A stretch of DNA of 50,416 nt from Novosphingobium sp. (lineage in GTDB: Bacteria > Pseudomonadota > Alphaproteobacteria > Sphingomonadales > Sphingomonadaceae), in contig NZ_JAUYRV010000015.1 of NCBI RefSeq assembly GCF_030696665.1, positions 1 through 50,416 of the forward strand, written 5' to 3'. The position numbers were made by a program, and so were the translations under genes. Position 1 is the first letter of the stretch. Each line of letters begins with the position of its first letter. A model generated the notes under the pieces. That model was not told where the DNA came from. It searched no databases and saw only the letters and a program-made list of their open reading frames with translations. This document shows positions 37,444 to 48,345 of this stretch, piece after piece.

Positions 37444-39309
37444 ATGAGCCTGACCCCCCAATGGCTTGACGAACTGCGCACCCGCGTCTCCCTTTCGGGG
37501 TTGATCGGACGCAGCGTTCGCGTGACCAAGGCGGGGCGGGAGTTCAAGGCGTGTTGCCCGTTCCATAACGAAAAGACGCCCAGCTTCACGATCAACGACG
37601 AAAAGGGCTTCTACCACTGCTTCGGCTGTGGCGCGCACGGCGATGCTATCCGCTGGATGACCGACCATCAGGGTCTGCCCTTCATGGACGCGGTGAAGGA
37701 GCTGGCGGTCGAAGCCGGGATGGAAGTCCCTGCCCCCGATCCACGCGCCGCGGCCAAAGCCGAGCAGCAGAAGTCCTTGCATGACGTCATGGCGGCAGCG
37801 CAGGACTTCTTCGTGCGCTCGCTGGCCGAGGAGCGCGGCGAGCAGGCGCGCCGCTATCTCGCCTCGCGCGGGTTTCCGGCAGGCGTGGTGCGCGATTTCG
37901 GCTTCGGCTTTGCGCCAGACAGCCGCACCGCGCTGAAAGAGGCGCTGTCCGCCTTCCCTGACGACATGCTGATCGAAGCGGGCCTGCGCATCGTCGTCGA
38001 AGGCAAGGAGCCTTACGACCGCTTCCGCGGCCGTCTGATGCTCCCCATCCTCGACCCACGCGGGCGGGTGATCGCGTTCGGTGGCCGCATCCTCAGCGCA
38101 GAGAAAACAGATGCGCCAAAGTACCTGAACTCGCCCGACACGCCGCTCTTCGACAAGGGCCGCACCGTCTACAACCTCCACCGCGCCGGCCCCGCCTCGC
38201 GCCAGAACGGGCGCGTGGTGGTGGTCGAAGGCTATATGGACGTTGTCGCGCTGGCCGCAGCGGGCATTGGCGAAGCCGTCGCCCCGCTCGGCACCGCCCT
38301 CACCGAACACCAGATCGAGCGGCTGTGGCGCCTCGTAGAAACGCCCACACTCTGTTTCGATGGCGATGCCGCAGGCCAGCGCGCCGCCATGCGTGCCATC
38401 ACCCGCGCCCTCCCCCTGCTCCGCCCCGGCCATTCGCTGCGGATCGCCACCTTGCCTGCGGGCATGGACCCCGATGATGTGGTAAAGGCCCAAGGCCCCG
38501 CCGCGATGGAAACCTTGCTGGACGATGCGCGCAGCCTCGTCGATGTGCTGTGGCAGGTGGAGCGCGATTCGCTTCCGCTTGCCACGCCCGAGGACAAGGC
38601 TGGCCTGAAGGCACGATTGCTGCAGCATTGCGAGACAATCGCACACCCCGACATCAAGTCGCTCTACCGCCGCGAACTGACCGAGCGCTTCGGCGAGCTC
38701 GCCTTCGCCCGCAAGGAACGCCCGCCGTTTCAGCCACGCCAGGGCGGCAGCGGCCCGCGCGGCAAAGGCCAACCGTGGAAGCCAGCCCCTCTCCCACTCG
38801 GCGCGCAGGACAAGGCCAAGATGCTGCGAATCGGCACCGGGCCAAGCACCAACCTGCTCGCCGCCGTGTTATCGGGCCTGATCCTCCACCCGCAGCATAT
38901 CGTCCGCCATGCTGATTCACTGGCACGTCTTCACCCCGAAGACGCAGGCATGTGCGCCCTGATCGATGCGCTGCTCGTTCAGTCCGACAGCATGCAAGCG
39001 CTTGAAAGCGAGGCCTTGCGCACCATATTGCTGGAACGAGAGCTTCGGCTCCCGTCGGCGCAGGACTACGCCGGGATGCGATTCGGCTTTCTGGCCGGAA
39101 GCGGTGATTCGGCGGGCGACGAACTCGCCGAAGCGGTCGCCCTTCTGGTCGAGTTGCCGGCCGTGGAAGAGGCGCTAGCAGCAGCCTCAAAGCGAGCAGA
39201 AATCGATCTTTCCGACGAAAACTTCGCCGAACAACAAAGATTAGTGGCACGAAGGCTGGCATTGCTTGCCCGTTTAGGGCAGATGGGCCGTGCTCGTGCT
39301 GCGTTATAA
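37444..39309 (+). CDS. dnaG: DNA primase
   Basis: DnaG synthesises RNA primers at the replication fork. The 621-residue protein has the CHC2 zinc-binding domain (C38, H41, C59, C62; CPFHNEKTPSF and YHCFGCGAHGD), the catalytic core with the TOPRIM strand VVVVEGYMDVVALAAAG and the CFDGDAAGQRAAMRA metal site. The C-terminal helicase-binding domain (about 470-621) is less conserved. It is part of the yqeY-dnaG-rpoD macromolecular-synthesis cluster. Confidence 0.97.
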   Translation: MSLTPQWLDELRTRVSLSGLIGRSVRVTKAGREFKACCPFHNEKTPSFTINDEKGFYHCFGCGAHGDAIRWMTDHQGLPFMDAVKELAVEAGMEVPAPDPRAAAKAEQQKSLHDVMAAAQDFFVRSLAEERGEQARRYLASRGFPAGVVRDFGFGFAPDSRTALKEALSAFPDDMLIEAGLRIVVEGKEPYDRFRGRLMLPILDPRGRVIAFGGRILSAEKTDAPKYLNSPDTPLFDKGRTVYNLHRAGPASRQNGRVVVVEGYMDVVALAAAGIGEAVAPLGTALTEHQIERLWRLVETPTLCFDGDAAGQRAAMRAITRALPLLRPGHSLRIATLPAGMDPDDVVKAQGPAAMETLLDDARSLVDVLWQVERDSLPLATPEDKAGLKARLLQHCETIAHPDIKSLYRRELTERFGELAFARKERPPFQPRQGGSGPRGKGQPWKPAPLPLGAQDKAKMLRIGTGPSTNLLAAVLSGLILHPQHIVRHADSLARLHPEDAGMCALIDALLVQSDSMQALESEALRTILLERELRLPSAQDYAGMRFGFLAGSGDSAGDELAEAVALLVELPAVEEALAAASKRAEIDLSDENFAEQQRLVARRLALLARLGQMGRARAAL

Positions 39310-39327
39310 TTATAAAACAAGCGCAAC

Positions 39328-39347
39328 CCGGGCCTGCCAAGGCCCGG
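39328..39347. other. Hairpin between dnaG and rpoD
   Basis: CCGGGCCT-GCCA-AGGCCCGG forms a perfect 8-bp stem. There is no T-tract after it, so it is more likely an mRNA processing/stability element or partial attenuator than a terminator. It separates dnaG from rpoD, which in other bacteria are produced at different levels. Confidence 0.45.
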
Positions 39348-39373
39348 CTCTCATATGGTGGTACCGGGGTTAA

Positions 39374-41380
39374 ATGGCTTCGAACGACAAGACCGACAGC
39401 GGCGACGCTCCTCTGATCGACCTCAACGATGCATCGGTGAAGAAACTGATCGCCCGCGCCAAGCGACGCGGCATCATCACTTATGACGAACTGAACGAGG
39501 CCCTGCCGCAGGACCAGATGTCTTCCGAGCAGATCGAGGACATCATGGCCGCGATCTCGGAGATGGGCGTCAACATCGTCGAAAGCGATGAAGATGCGGT
39601 CGATCCTGAGGAAAAGGCGCAGGACGACGAGCTGGACGAAGCGGAGACGGTTGAAGACCGTCCCGATGTCATCAAGCGCAAGGAAACCATCGAGCGTACC
39701 GACGATCCGGTGCGCATGTACCTGCGTGAAATGGGCGCGGTCGAACTGCTCAGCCGCGAGGGCGAAATCGCCATCGCCAAGCGCATCGAAGCCGGTCGCG
39801 ACACCATGATCATGGGCCTTTGCGAAAGCCCGATCACGTTCCACGCCATCATCCAGTGGTCCGACGCGCTGAATGCCGGTGAAATGCAGCTGCGCGAGAT
39901 TCTCGATCTCGACGCGATGCTTTCCAAGGAACCGCAGCCGGAAAACCTGTCCGAGGACGGTGAAGAGACCGGCGAGCCGGAAATCAGCGAAGCCACTGCT
40001 GGGCCGACCTTCAAGGAAGAAGAAGACGTCGAGGAGGAAGCTCCGGCTGACGACGAGGACGATGAACTGCGCGAACGCCGCGCCCGTCCTGCCGAGGAAG
40101 AGGAAGAGGACAACACCCTCAGCCTCGCGCAGATGGAAGCACAGCTGAAGCCTGCCGCGCTGGAACGCTTCGCCGAAATCACTTCGCTGTTCCGCGCTTT
40201 CGAGAAGATTCAGGCCGAACGGCTCGATGCACTCGGCATAGGCAACGATTTTTCGGCGTCGAAGGAAACGCAGTACCAGAAGCTGCGCGAAGACCTGACG
40301 GCGCAAGTCGAATCCGTGCAGTTCCACGCTTCGAAAATCGAATACCTTGTCGACAATCTCTACGCCTTCAACCGCCGCCTGACCACGCTCGGCGGGCAGA
40401 TGCTGCGTCTGGCAGAGCGTCACAAGGTGCCGCGCAAGGACTTCCTCGACATGTATGTCGGGCGCGAGCTGGACGACGGCTGGCTGCAGGGTCTTGCCAC
40501 GCGTGACAAGAAGTGGGCTGCCTTTGCCGCCAACGAACTGGTGCCGGTTGAACGCATCCGCGCCGAAATTTCGGACATTGCATCGGCCACGGGCATGTCG
40601 CTGGGCGAGTTCCGCCGCATTGTGAACATGGTCCAGAAGGGTGAACGCGAAGCGCGTATCGCCAAGAAGGAAATGGTCGAGGCCAACCTGCGCCTCGTGA
40701 TCTCGATTGCCAAGAAGTACACGAACCGTGGGCTGCAGTTCCTGGATCTCATTCAGGAAGGCAACATCGGGCTGATGAAGGCGGTCGACAAGTTCGAATA
40801 CCGCCGTGGCTACAAGTTCAGCACGTACGCCACGTGGTGGATCAGGCAGGCGATCACGCGCTCCATCGCGGATCAGGCGCGGACCATCCGTATCCCGGTT
40901 CACATGATCGAAACGATCAACAAGCTGGTCCGCACAAGCCGCCAGTTCCTGCACGAGCAGGGCCGCGAACCGACGCCGGAAGAAATGGCAGAACGGCTCT
41001 CGATGCCGCTCGAAAAGGTTCGCAAGGTGATGAAGATCGCCAAGGAGCCGATCAGCCTCGAAACGCCGATCGGCGACGAGGAAGATTCGCACCTCGGCGA
41101 TTTCATCGAGGACAAGAACGCGATCATCCCGGTTGACGCGGCCATTCAGGCCAACCTCAAGGAAACGGTCACCCGCGTCCTTGCCAGCCTCACCCCGCGC
41201 GAAGAACGCGTGCTGCGCATGCGCTTCGGTATCGGCATGAACACCGATCATACGCTCGAAGAAGTTGGCCAGCAGTTCTCGGTCACCCGCGAACGCATCC
41301 GTCAGATCGAAGCCAAGGCCCTGCGCAAGCTCAAGCACCCGTCGCGGTCGCGGAAGATGCGGTCGTTCCTGGATCAGTGA
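39374..41380 (+). CDS. rpoD: Primary sigma factor RpoD (sigma-70)
   Basis: RpoD directs RNA polymerase to housekeeping promoters. The 668-residue protein has region 1.1 (about 12-75), region 1.2 ([22 protein letters not shown]), a non-conserved insert, region 2 ([61 protein letters not shown]), region 3 and region 4 with the helix-turn-helix [20 protein letters not shown]. Residues about 192-246 in the insert are strikingly acidic, with runs of Glu and Asp. A strong hairpin follows the gene. Confidence 0.98.
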   Translation: MASNDKTDSGDAPLIDLNDASVKKLIARAKRRGIITYDELNEALPQDQMSSEQIEDIMAAISEMGVNIVESDEDAVDPEEKAQDDELDEAETVEDRPDVIKRKETIERTDDPVRMYLREMGAVELLSREGEIAIAKRIEAGRDTMIMGLCESPITFHAIIQWSDALNAGEMQLREILDLDAMLSKEPQPENLSEDGEETGEPEISEATAGPTFKEEEDVEEEAPADDEDDELRERRARPAEEEEEDNTLSLAQMEAQLKPAALERFAEITSLFRAFEKIQAERLDALGIGNDFSASKETQYQKLREDLTAQVESVQFHASKIEYLVDNLYAFNRRLTTLGGQMLRLAERHKVPRKDFLDMYVGRELDDGWLQGLATRDKKWAAFAANELVPVERIRAEISDIASATGMSLGEFRRIVNMVQKGEREARIAKKEMVEANLRLVISIAKKYTNRGLQFLDLIQEGNIGLMKAVDKFEYRRGYKFSTYATWWIRQAITRSIADQARTIRIPVHMIETINKLVRTSRQFLHEQGREPTPEEMAERLSMPLEKVRKVMKIAKEPISLETPIGDEEDSHLGDFIEDKNAIIPVDAAIQANLKETVTRVLASLTPREERVLRMRFGIGMNTDHTLEEVGQQFSVTRERIRQIEAKALRKLKHPSRSRKMRSFLDQ

Positions 41381-41388
41381 GATAAAAC

Positions 41389-41420
41389 AATGTGCTCCGG
41401 ATTTGAATCCGGAGCACATT
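41389..41420 (+). terminator. Strong hairpin terminator after rpoD
   Basis: A perfect 14-bp stem (AATGTGCTCCGGAT with ATCCGGAGCACATT) closes a TTGA loop. The following T-tract is weak (AACTATTTTA). It lies nine bases after the rpoD stop and is the probable end of the dnaG-rpoD transcript. Confidence 0.75.
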
Positions 41421-41493
41421 AACTATTTTAAGCAACCAATATTTATTTGAACGCCAGCACTTTAAGCAACTCACTACACCGGAGTTGTTTGAT

Positions 41494-42081
41494 ATGAAAA
41501 AGGCGTATTCTGCAATTGCTCTGGCAATTTCAGTACTTTCAACTCCTGCCTTGGCTGAAGTTCGGCAATCCGTGGACACTCCGACAGCTGCTCCCAATGG
41601 AGCAAGGGCATTCGACCCGGCCAACCTTGCATTGGCTGGCAAACTGGTCGAGCTGATGTATCCCGTTTCGGATACGATCGACGATACACGCAAATCCGTG
41701 CAGATGGCGCTCGAACTTGTCGAAAATCCGACCGCTCGGACGAAGCTGAATGTCAGTTACGACACCGTACTTACGCAGATCGAACCGATCATCGTTCGAA
41801 ATTTCCCAAAGATCCAGCAGGCCTACACGATGGCATATGCAGAGGAGTTCACATCCGAAGAACTCCGCGATATCATCAGTTTTGCCTCTACGCCGACAGG
41901 TCGACACTTTCTTAGGGACACGACCTTCGCTGACGGCAATACATTGGTCACCGCTGCGTCTGACGAAATGTTGTCCGAGTTGGAGCCAACCCTGTTTGAG
42001 TTTCAAAAGACCATTTGCAAACAGGCAGCAGAGCAGCGTCTTGCTGCAGGTGATAAAAAAGCCAAATGTAGCATGGCATGA
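41494..42081 (+). CDS. Exported DUF2059 domain protein
   Basis: This is a 195-residue precursor with a signal peptide (MKKAYSAIALAISVLSTPALA). The mature helical part includes EPIIVRNFPKIQQAYTMAYAEEFTSEELRDIISFASTPTGRHFL, the DUF2059 signature, and two Cys near the C-terminus (ICKQ, KCSMA). The function is unknown; it is probably periplasmic. Several hand-counted lines are near 50-55% G+C (one is higher), below the flanking rpoD, and codon choice is more AT-rich, which hints at acquisition or relaxed composition. The ATG at 41494 follows CCGGAG. Confidence 0.85.
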   Translation: MKKAYSAIALAISVLSTPALAEVRQSVDTPTAAPNGARAFDPANLALAGKLVELMYPVSDTIDDTRKSVQMALELVENPTARTKLNVSYDTVLTQIEPIIVRNFPKIQQAYTMAYAEEFTSEELRDIISFASTPTGRHFLRDTTFADGNTLVTAASDEMLSELEPTLFEFQKTICKQAAEQRLAAGDKKAKCSMA

Positions 42082-42093
42082 TGCTTGAGCCGT

Positions 42094-42549
42094 TCAGTCC
42101 ACCCGCCAGACCGACAGATGCACCGTATTGCCCACCTTGCCACCGCGCGCGAGGAACAGCGCGCGGTTGACCCAATCGTAGGCTGGATGGCCGCTCTCAA
42201 ACCGGATAGCGGTGCGCATGTAATACTCCGCTGGATCGACCTGCTCCCCACCGGCAATCCGCGCGTGGACCTCGGCTGAGGCATGGCGGATGCCCAGGCT
42301 CACCACTTCGATCACCGCGCCATCCTCAGTCTCGATGGCATAACGTGCGTCGAGATCGGCAATGCCGCCTGCCAGCACAGTCTGCCAATCCGCGCCGATG
42401 GGCAGGATGCGGCCCGAAAGCAACGGCCCCTGCGCTGTGCCGCCGACAATCGGTATGATCCGCCGCGTGCCCGCCGGGCTTTCACCCATCTCATGCGGCC
42501 GCGATAGCTCGACAACAAGGTCGGTTGCGTGAGTCAGCGCGATGGTCAT
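42094..42549 (-). CDS. DUF3237 family protein
   Basis: This 151-residue protein matches DUF3237: RRIIPIVGGTAQGPLLSGRILPIGADWQ, DLDARYAIETEDGAVIEVVSLGIRH and YYMRTAIRFESGHPAYDWVNRALFLARGGK. It is a single beta-barrel-like domain of unknown activity, often encoded with oxidoreductases of aromatic catabolism. Its start overlaps the stop of the flavin monooxygenase by four bases (ATGA), indicating a functional pair. Confidence 0.88.
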   Translation of the reverse strand: MTIALTHATDLVVELSRPHEMGESPAGTRRIIPIVGGTAQGPLLSGRILPIGADWQTVLAGGIADLDARYAIETEDGAVIEVVSLGIRHASAEVHARIAGGEQVDPAEYYMRTAIRFESGHPAYDWVNRALFLARGGKVGNTVHLSVWRVD

Positions 42550-43838
42550 GCCGGTACTTTCACCACCTTGGACCCTGCCGGAATGGTTCGCGGCGCGCCG
42601 TTCAACCGCTCCTTCGCAAAGCCTGCTGCCTGCTGATAGGCCAGCATGAACGCCCGGCGCTCGTCCGCCGGGATCACATCGTCAATGTCCTCGAACTGGC
42701 CGCCGCAGCGTTCATCGACCATGTTGAGCAGTCCGAAAGGCCCCGCCCCGCGATTGCGCATCGCCACTTGCCCGATGGAATCGCAGAACGCAGCGTCGAA
42801 ATCCGCAAGCGCCGCGGCGTTCACGCCCTTGTCCAGCATGATCCGTCCGATCTGCCGCGCGTCCATGATCGCCTGCGAAGCCCCGTTGGAACCCGTCGGA
42901 TACATCGGATGCGCCGCATCGCCGATCAGCGCGACAGGCCCGTCCACCCACGTGGGCAGCGGATCGCGGTCGATCATCGGGTTTTCATAGGCCACATCGG
43001 ACTTCGCCAGCAGCGCAGGCAGATCGAGCCAGTCATAGACGAACCCGTCAAACTCGCGCGCAAACTCTGCCAGCTCCACCGGACGGAACCAGCCCGACTT
43101 GGTCCAGTCGTGGTCGGTGTCATAGGTCTGCTCAGCAATCCAGTTGATGTCGGCCAGACCATCGGCATCGGGGTGCGATATCGGATAGATCACCACGCGG
43201 TGGCGGCTTGTGCCCAGCCCCACGAACGAAGACCCGCTGCGGATCGGCACGCCCTTGGCCGTCCCGCGCCACATGATCGTCCCGCCCCAGTGGATCGGCG
43301 GCTGCGCTGGATGCATCTGCGCCCGCACGTTCGAATGGATGCCGTCCGCGCCAAACAGCAGCGCGCCGGACTCTTCGATCTGCTCACCCGCCGCCGTTTC
43401 GATCAGCGCGGTCACGCCGCCTTCAGCATCGTGCCTGTAGCCAGTCACCTTGTGGCCAAGCCGCACCGCATCCGGCCCAAGACGCTCCAACACCGTGTGG
43501 TAGAGCTTCATGTGGAACTCACCGCGATGCACCGCATACTGGTGCCAGTTGTATCCCGCCAGCTTGCCGCGCGGCTCGGAGTAAATTTCCCGCCCATTCA
43601 GCCCTACCAGCGCCCATTCGCGCGCAGGGATGCCCACTGCGTCCATCTCGGCCTCGCCGATTCCGAGGTCTTCCAGTTCGCGCACGGCGTTGGGTTGCAG
43701 GTTGATCCCTACGCCCAGCGGTTTCAGTTCGCGCACGCCTTCGAACACGGTGCAGGGCACGCCGATTTCGTGCAGCGTCAGCGCCAGGACAAGCCCACCG
43801 ATGCCGCCACCGGCAATAAGCACATGATCACGGCGCAT
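42546..43838 (-). CDS. FAD-dependent aromatic-type monooxygenase
   Basis: This 430-residue class A flavoprotein monooxygenase has the FAD-binding GGGIGGL near the N-terminus (about 10-16), LLFGADGIHSNVR (the DG motif region) and GDAAHPMYPTGSNGASQAIMDA (the GD motif). Relatives hydroxylate aromatic rings or related quinoid substrates with NAD(P)H. PLGVGINLQPNAVRELEDLG is typical of salicylate/hydroxybenzoate-like members. The substrate is unknown. It is the first gene of a two-gene unit with the DUF3237 protein. Confidence 0.88.
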   Translation of the reverse strand: MRRDHVLIAGGGIGGLVLALTLHEIGVPCTVFEGVRELKPLGVGINLQPNAVRELEDLGIGEAEMDAVGIPAREWALVGLNGREIYSEPRGKLAGYNWHQYAVHRGEFHMKLYHTVLERLGPDAVRLGHKVTGYRHDAEGGVTALIETAAGEQIEESGALLFGADGIHSNVRAQMHPAQPPIHWGGTIMWRGTAKGVPIRSGSSFVGLGTSRHRVVIYPISHPDADGLADINWIAEQTYDTDHDWTKSGWFRPVELAEFAREFDGFVYDWLDLPALLAKSDVAYENPMIDRDPLPTWVDGPVALIGDAAHPMYPTGSNGASQAIMDARQIGRIMLDKGVNAAALADFDAAFCDSIGQVAMRNRGAGPFGLLNMVDERCGGQFEDIDDVIPADERRAFMLAYQQAAGFAKERLNGAPRTIPAGSKVVKVPA

Positions 43839-44058
43839 CTTCGCGGTCTTCCTTCAAATGCGCCCAACGCGCCAAGGCGCGCGCCTAGCGAGCCGGATGC
43901 CGCCATGCAAGCCGCGCCGCAACCGCAGGACGCTCACAACTGGTAGAATCGGCCCGAACGGGCAGTTCCTGACCGGCGATTTGCGGTGGCTTGTTGCGGT
44001 GCAAAAGACTATTGGCCCAACGAATCCTGCCAGCCAGCAACCGGACAGAACGGATCTC
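43839..44058. other. Intergenic region between the monooxygenase and rpiB
   Basis: This 220-base divergent region presumably contains both promoters. The rpiB frame reads back through much of it, but the translation is Arg-rich and not family-like, so it is non-coding. No repeat or terminator was seen. Confidence 0.4.
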
Positions 44059-44496
44059 ATGCGTATCGCCATCGCTTCCGACCACGCCGCTGTCGACCTC
44101 AAGGCCGTCTTGCGCGAATACCTGATCGAGATTGGCCACGAAGTCGCCGATCTGGGGCCGGAAACCGCTGACCGGGTCGATTACCCCGATTATGGTTACA
44201 AGCTCGCGTCCGTCGTCGCCGAAGGCATCGTCGATCGCGGCGTAGTTCTCTGCGGTTCCGGCATCGGCATTTCCATCGCCGTCAACCGCAACCCAGCCTG
44301 CCGCTGTGCGCTCGTATCAGAGCCGCTCTCTGCCGTCCTCGCCCGCGAACATAATGACGCAAACGTGATCGCGATGGGCGCGCGCCTGACCGGCGAGGAT
44401 ATGGCCAAGGCCTGCCTCGACGCTTTCCTTTCCACCGATTTTGCCGAAGGCCGCCACACCGGCCGCGTCGAAAAACTCTCAAATCCTGTCTGCTGA
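44059..44496 (+). CDS. rpiB: Ribose-5-phosphate isomerase B
   Basis: RpiB interconverts ribose-5-phosphate and ribulose-5-phosphate in the pentose phosphate pathway. The 145-residue protein has [17 protein letters not shown], the phosphate/active-site segment [18 protein letters not shown] with the catalytic Cys, and [14 protein letters not shown]. The ATG at 44059 begins the first conserved strand. It is followed after 14 bases by glyA. Confidence 0.95.
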   Translation: MRIAIASDHAAVDLKAVLREYLIEIGHEVADLGPETADRVDYPDYGYKLASVVAEGIVDRGVVLCGSGIGISIAVNRNPACRCALVSEPLSAVLAREHNDANVIAMGARLTGEDMAKACLDAFLSTDFAEGRHTGRVEKLSNPVC

Positions 44497-44510
44497 AGGA
44501 GCCAAGACCG

Positions 44511-45821
<1,311 letters not shown>

Positions 45822-45824
45822 GCC

Positions 45825-46031
45825 ATGAACGACCAGAACGATCTCGCCACCCGCGCCAAAGAGGAAGTCTCGGGCATGGCCAAGCAGGGCCTTGCCCATC
45901 CCTCGACCAAGCCGGTGCTTACCGGCGCGGCCATCGGAGCTGTGGCAGGCGCGCTCCTCCCGGTCGTTTCGCTTCCGCTCGGCCTCGCGGTCGGCGCAGG
46001 TTTCGCGTTCTGGCAGCGGATCAAGCGCTGA
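45825..46031 (+). CDS. Small hydrophobic protein between glyA and nrdR
   Basis: This 68-residue protein has a polar N-terminus (about 1-30) and one or two short hydrophobic segments ([31 protein letters not shown]) before a basic end (RIKR). It looks like a small inner-membrane protein. No family was recognised. It starts three bases after glyA and ends four bases before nrdR, so it is almost surely expressed with them. Confidence 0.7.
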   Translation: MNDQNDLATRAKEEVSGMAKQGLAHPSTKPVLTGAAIGAVAGALLPVVSLPLGLAVGAGFAFWQRIKR

Positions 46032-46035
46032 CCTG

Positions 46036-46512
46036 ATGCGGTGTCCGTTCTGTGCCCATGATAACAGTCAGGTAAAAGACAGCCGGCCGAGCGAGGACAA
46101 CACCTCGATCCGCCGGCGCCGCCAGTGCGAAGGCTGCGGCGCGCGCTTCACCACGTTCGAACGCGTGCAACTGCGCGACGTTGTGGTGGCGAAAAGTGGA
46201 GATCGGCGAGAGCCGTTCGACCGGTCGAAGATTGAACAGTCAGTGTCGCTCGCCTGCCGCAAACGCCCGGTGGCGCAGGAACGGCTGGACCAGCTTGTCT
46301 CGGGCATTCAACGCCAGATCGAAACGATGGGCGATGCCGAAGTGCCGTCAAAGGCCATCGGCGAAATGGTCATGGAAGGCCTGCGCCAGCTCGATAGCGT
46401 CGCCTATATCCGCTTCGCCAGCGTCTACCGCGATTTCACCGAGGCGCGTGATTTCGAGGAATTCGCCAGCAGCGTTCAGGAAGTCGGCGTGCGCGAGGCT
46501 GGCCAGCAGTGA
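46036..46512 (+). CDS. nrdR: Transcriptional repressor NrdR
   Basis: NrdR represses ribonucleotide reductase genes in response to dATP/ATP. The 158-residue protein has the N-terminal zinc ribbon (C3, C6, C31, C34; MRCPFC and [12 protein letters not shown]) and the ATP-cone ([27 protein letters not shown]). The ATG at 46036 begins the zinc ribbon; the upstream frame is not family-like. Its stop overlaps the GTG of the next gene. Confidence 0.96.
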   Translation: MRCPFCAHDNSQVKDSRPSEDNTSIRRRRQCEGCGARFTTFERVQLRDVVVAKSGDRREPFDRSKIEQSVSLACRKRPVAQERLDQLVSGIQRQIETMGDAEVPSKAIGEMVMEGLRQLDSVAYIRFASVYRDFTEARDFEEFASSVQEVGVREAGQQ

Positions 46513-47276
46513 CCGTTCCCGCATTTGCCGCACACCATCCCGTGATCGTACTGGTGCGCCCGCAACTGGGCGAAAACATCGGCAAGGCCGCCCGCGCCAT
46601 GCTGAACTTCGGCCTTGCTGAACTGCGCCTCGTCTCCCCGCGCGATGGCTGGCCCAATCCTTCCGCAGGCCCTGCCGCTGCAGGGGCCGACGTTGTGCTG
46701 GAACACGCACAAGTGTTTGAAACGCTGGCCGATGCCGTCAGCGATTGCTCACACGTCTACGCCACTACCGTGCGCAAACGCGGCGTGACAAAACCAGTCC
46801 TGACGCCCGAACAGGCCGCGCAGGATATCGTCCGGGCACAGGGGCGCTGCGCCATCATCTTCGGCCCGGAACGCTCCGGGCTTGAGACAGACGATGTGGC
46901 GCTCGCCCGCGCGATCATCACCGTGCCGATCAACCCGGAATTCGGCTCGCTCAATCTGGCACAGGCGGTGATCCTGTGCGCCTACGAATGGTCAAAGCAG
47001 ACCGATGGGCAAGCCGATCTGGTGCAGCCCACCGTCGAAGAGGTGCTGCCCCCTGCCCCGCAGGAGGAATTCGAGGGCATGTTCGAACAGTTCTGCGCCC
47101 TGCTGGAGCCACGCGGCTATTTCAACCCACCCGGTCGGGCCGTGTCCACCCGCCGCACCTTGCGCAGCATGATGACCAAGCCGGGCTGGAACCACCTCGA
47201 ACTGCGCACTTTTCGCGGCGTCCTCAGCGTGCTGCGCCGCAAGCCAGGATCAAAGCCGGGCGATCCGCTGGAATAG
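46509..47276 (+). CDS. TrmH/TrmJ-family RNA 2'-O-methyltransferase
   Basis: This 255-residue SPOUT methyltransferase has motif 1 [21 protein letters not shown], motif 2 [18 protein letters not shown] and motif 3 [21 protein letters not shown], the trefoil-knot SAM site. A C-terminal helical extension (about 175-255) is like TrmJ, which methylates position 32 of tRNAs. The TrmJ assignment is likely but not certain. The GTG start overlaps nrdR by four bases. Confidence 0.9.
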   Translation: MTVPAFAAHHPVIVLVRPQLGENIGKAARAMLNFGLAELRLVSPRDGWPNPSAGPAAAGADVVLEHAQVFETLADAVSDCSHVYATTVRKRGVTKPVLTPEQAAQDIVRAQGRCAIIFGPERSGLETDDVALARAIITVPINPEFGSLNLAQAVILCAYEWSKQTDGQADLVQPTVEEVLPPAPQEEFEGMFEQFCALLEPRGYFNPPGRAVSTRRTLRSMMTKPGWNHLELRTFRGVLSVLRRKPGSKPGDPLE

Positions 47277-47587
47277 GGTAGCGAATCTCACATATCGTTA
47301 TCGTCACCCTGAACCGTTTCAGGGTCCATCTCTGACCATGAGCCGCCGTTTAATCGGCAAAATGGATCCTGAAACGAGTTCAGGATGACGATACCTTACC
47401 GTTGCAGGCCTCCCCACCTCACCAACCCTTGACATCGGCCTGCAACTCTGTTCTTGGCCGCGCTTCGCAATTGGCCTCGCACTCCCGGTGAAGCGGTGGC
47501 CGCATCCGAACTTTGATTTGGATGGTGCGGTTCCGGGACTAGAAGCATCGGCACGTGGCCGGTGCATTGCAAATTGAAAGGCAGCGC
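47277..47587. other. Non-coding stretch with REP-like repeat and rpsD leader
   Basis: This 311-base region between the methyltransferase gene and rpsD contains the repeat at 47302-47391, then about 195 bases leading to rpsD that should carry its promoter and 5' leader. No S4 autoregulatory pseudoknot could be recognised by eye, and no ORF is convincing. Confidence 0.5.
47302..47391. repeat. REP-like inverted repeat, copy B
   Basis: The left arm begins CGTCACCCTGAACCGTTTCA and continues to GGGTCCAT. The right arm begins ATGGATCCTGAAACGAGTTC and continues to AGGATGACG. The arms are near-perfect inverted complements, each with an internal CTGAAC/GTTTCAG dyad, around a roughly 34-base centre. 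It shares the GTCACCCTGAAC...TTTCAGGGTCCATCT arm with the copy at 7934-8023. Confidence 0.8.
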
Positions 47588-48199
47588 ATGTCCAAGCGCC
47601 ACGCATCCAAGTACAAAATTGACCGTCGTCTCGGTGAAAACATCTGGGGCCGTCCCAAGTCGTCGGTGAACCGCCGCTCGTATGGCCCCGGCCAGCACGG
47701 CCAGCGCCGCAAGAGCAAGGTCTCGGACTTCGGCATCCAGCTCCGCGCCAAGCAGAAGCTCAAGGGCTACTACGGCGACGTGACCGAAAAGCAGTTCAAG
47801 CGCACCTATCAGGAAGCGTCGAAGATGAAGGGCGATACCGGTCAGAACCTGATCGGCCTGCTCGAACAGCGCCTCGACATGGTCGTGTACCGCGCCAAGT
47901 TCGCGCCGACCGTGTTCTCGGCCCGCCAGATCGTTTCGCACGGCCACATCTATGTGAACGGCGTGAAGTGCAACATCGCCTCGCGTCGCGTGCGCCCCGG
48001 TGACGTGATCAGCCTGGGCAAGAAGGCCAAGGAAATGGCCCTGATCGCTGAAGCGCAGACCCTGCCTGAGCGTGAAGTTCCCGATTACGTTGCCACCGAT
48101 GGCGACAAGGTCACCTTCACCCGCGTTCCGACGCTGGACGAAGTGCCTTATCCGGTAAAGATGGAACCGAATCTGGTCGTCGAATTCTATTCGCGCTGA
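47588..48199 (+). CDS. rpsD: 30S ribosomal protein S4
   Basis: S4 is a primary 16S-binding protein and helps mRNA unwinding. The 203-residue product has the N-terminal S4 domain ([36 protein letters not shown]) and the S4 RNA-binding domain ([34 protein letters not shown]). The N-terminus lacks the four-Cys zinc site seen in some bacteria, usual for this class. An 11-codon upstream extension of the frame is rejected. A terminator follows. Confidence 0.97.
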   Translation: MSKRHASKYKIDRRLGENIWGRPKSSVNRRSYGPGQHGQRRKSKVSDFGIQLRAKQKLKGYYGDVTEKQFKRTYQEASKMKGDTGQNLIGLLEQRLDMVVYRAKFAPTVFSARQIVSHGHIYVNGVKCNIASRRVRPGDVISLGKKAKEMALIAEAQTLPEREVPDYVATDGDKVTFTRVPTLDEVPYPVKMEPNLVVEFYSR

Positions 48200-48228
48200 T
48201 CGGTTTCCGACCATCGAAACAAGCAAAG

Positions 48229-48255
48229 AGGCGGGGCGCAAGCTCCGCCTTTTTC
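48229..48255 (+). terminator. Rho-independent terminator after rpsD
   Basis: GAGGCGGGGC pairs with GCTCCGCCTT around GCAA and runs into CTTTTT. The stem has one or two wobble pairs. It lies about 30 bases past the rpsD stop. Confidence 0.85.
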
Positions 48256-48345
48256 GCGTTTGGAAACAACGTGTTATTTTGCATTTCGCTTGCCGGATTT
48301 GCGTTGTGTCGTGGAACTGAAACGCGGCTTGGCCATTGGCAGGGC

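Noticed and set aside
39305..39310. TATAAT as an rpoD promoter -10 box
   Set aside because: It overlaps the dnaG stop codon and there is no acceptable -35 hexamer 16-18 bases upstream.
38654..41419. A 921-codon open frame on the minus strand across dnaG and rpoD
   Set aside because: It is the antisense shadow of two certain genes in high-GC DNA; its translation is Arg/His/Phe-rich and has no domain pattern.
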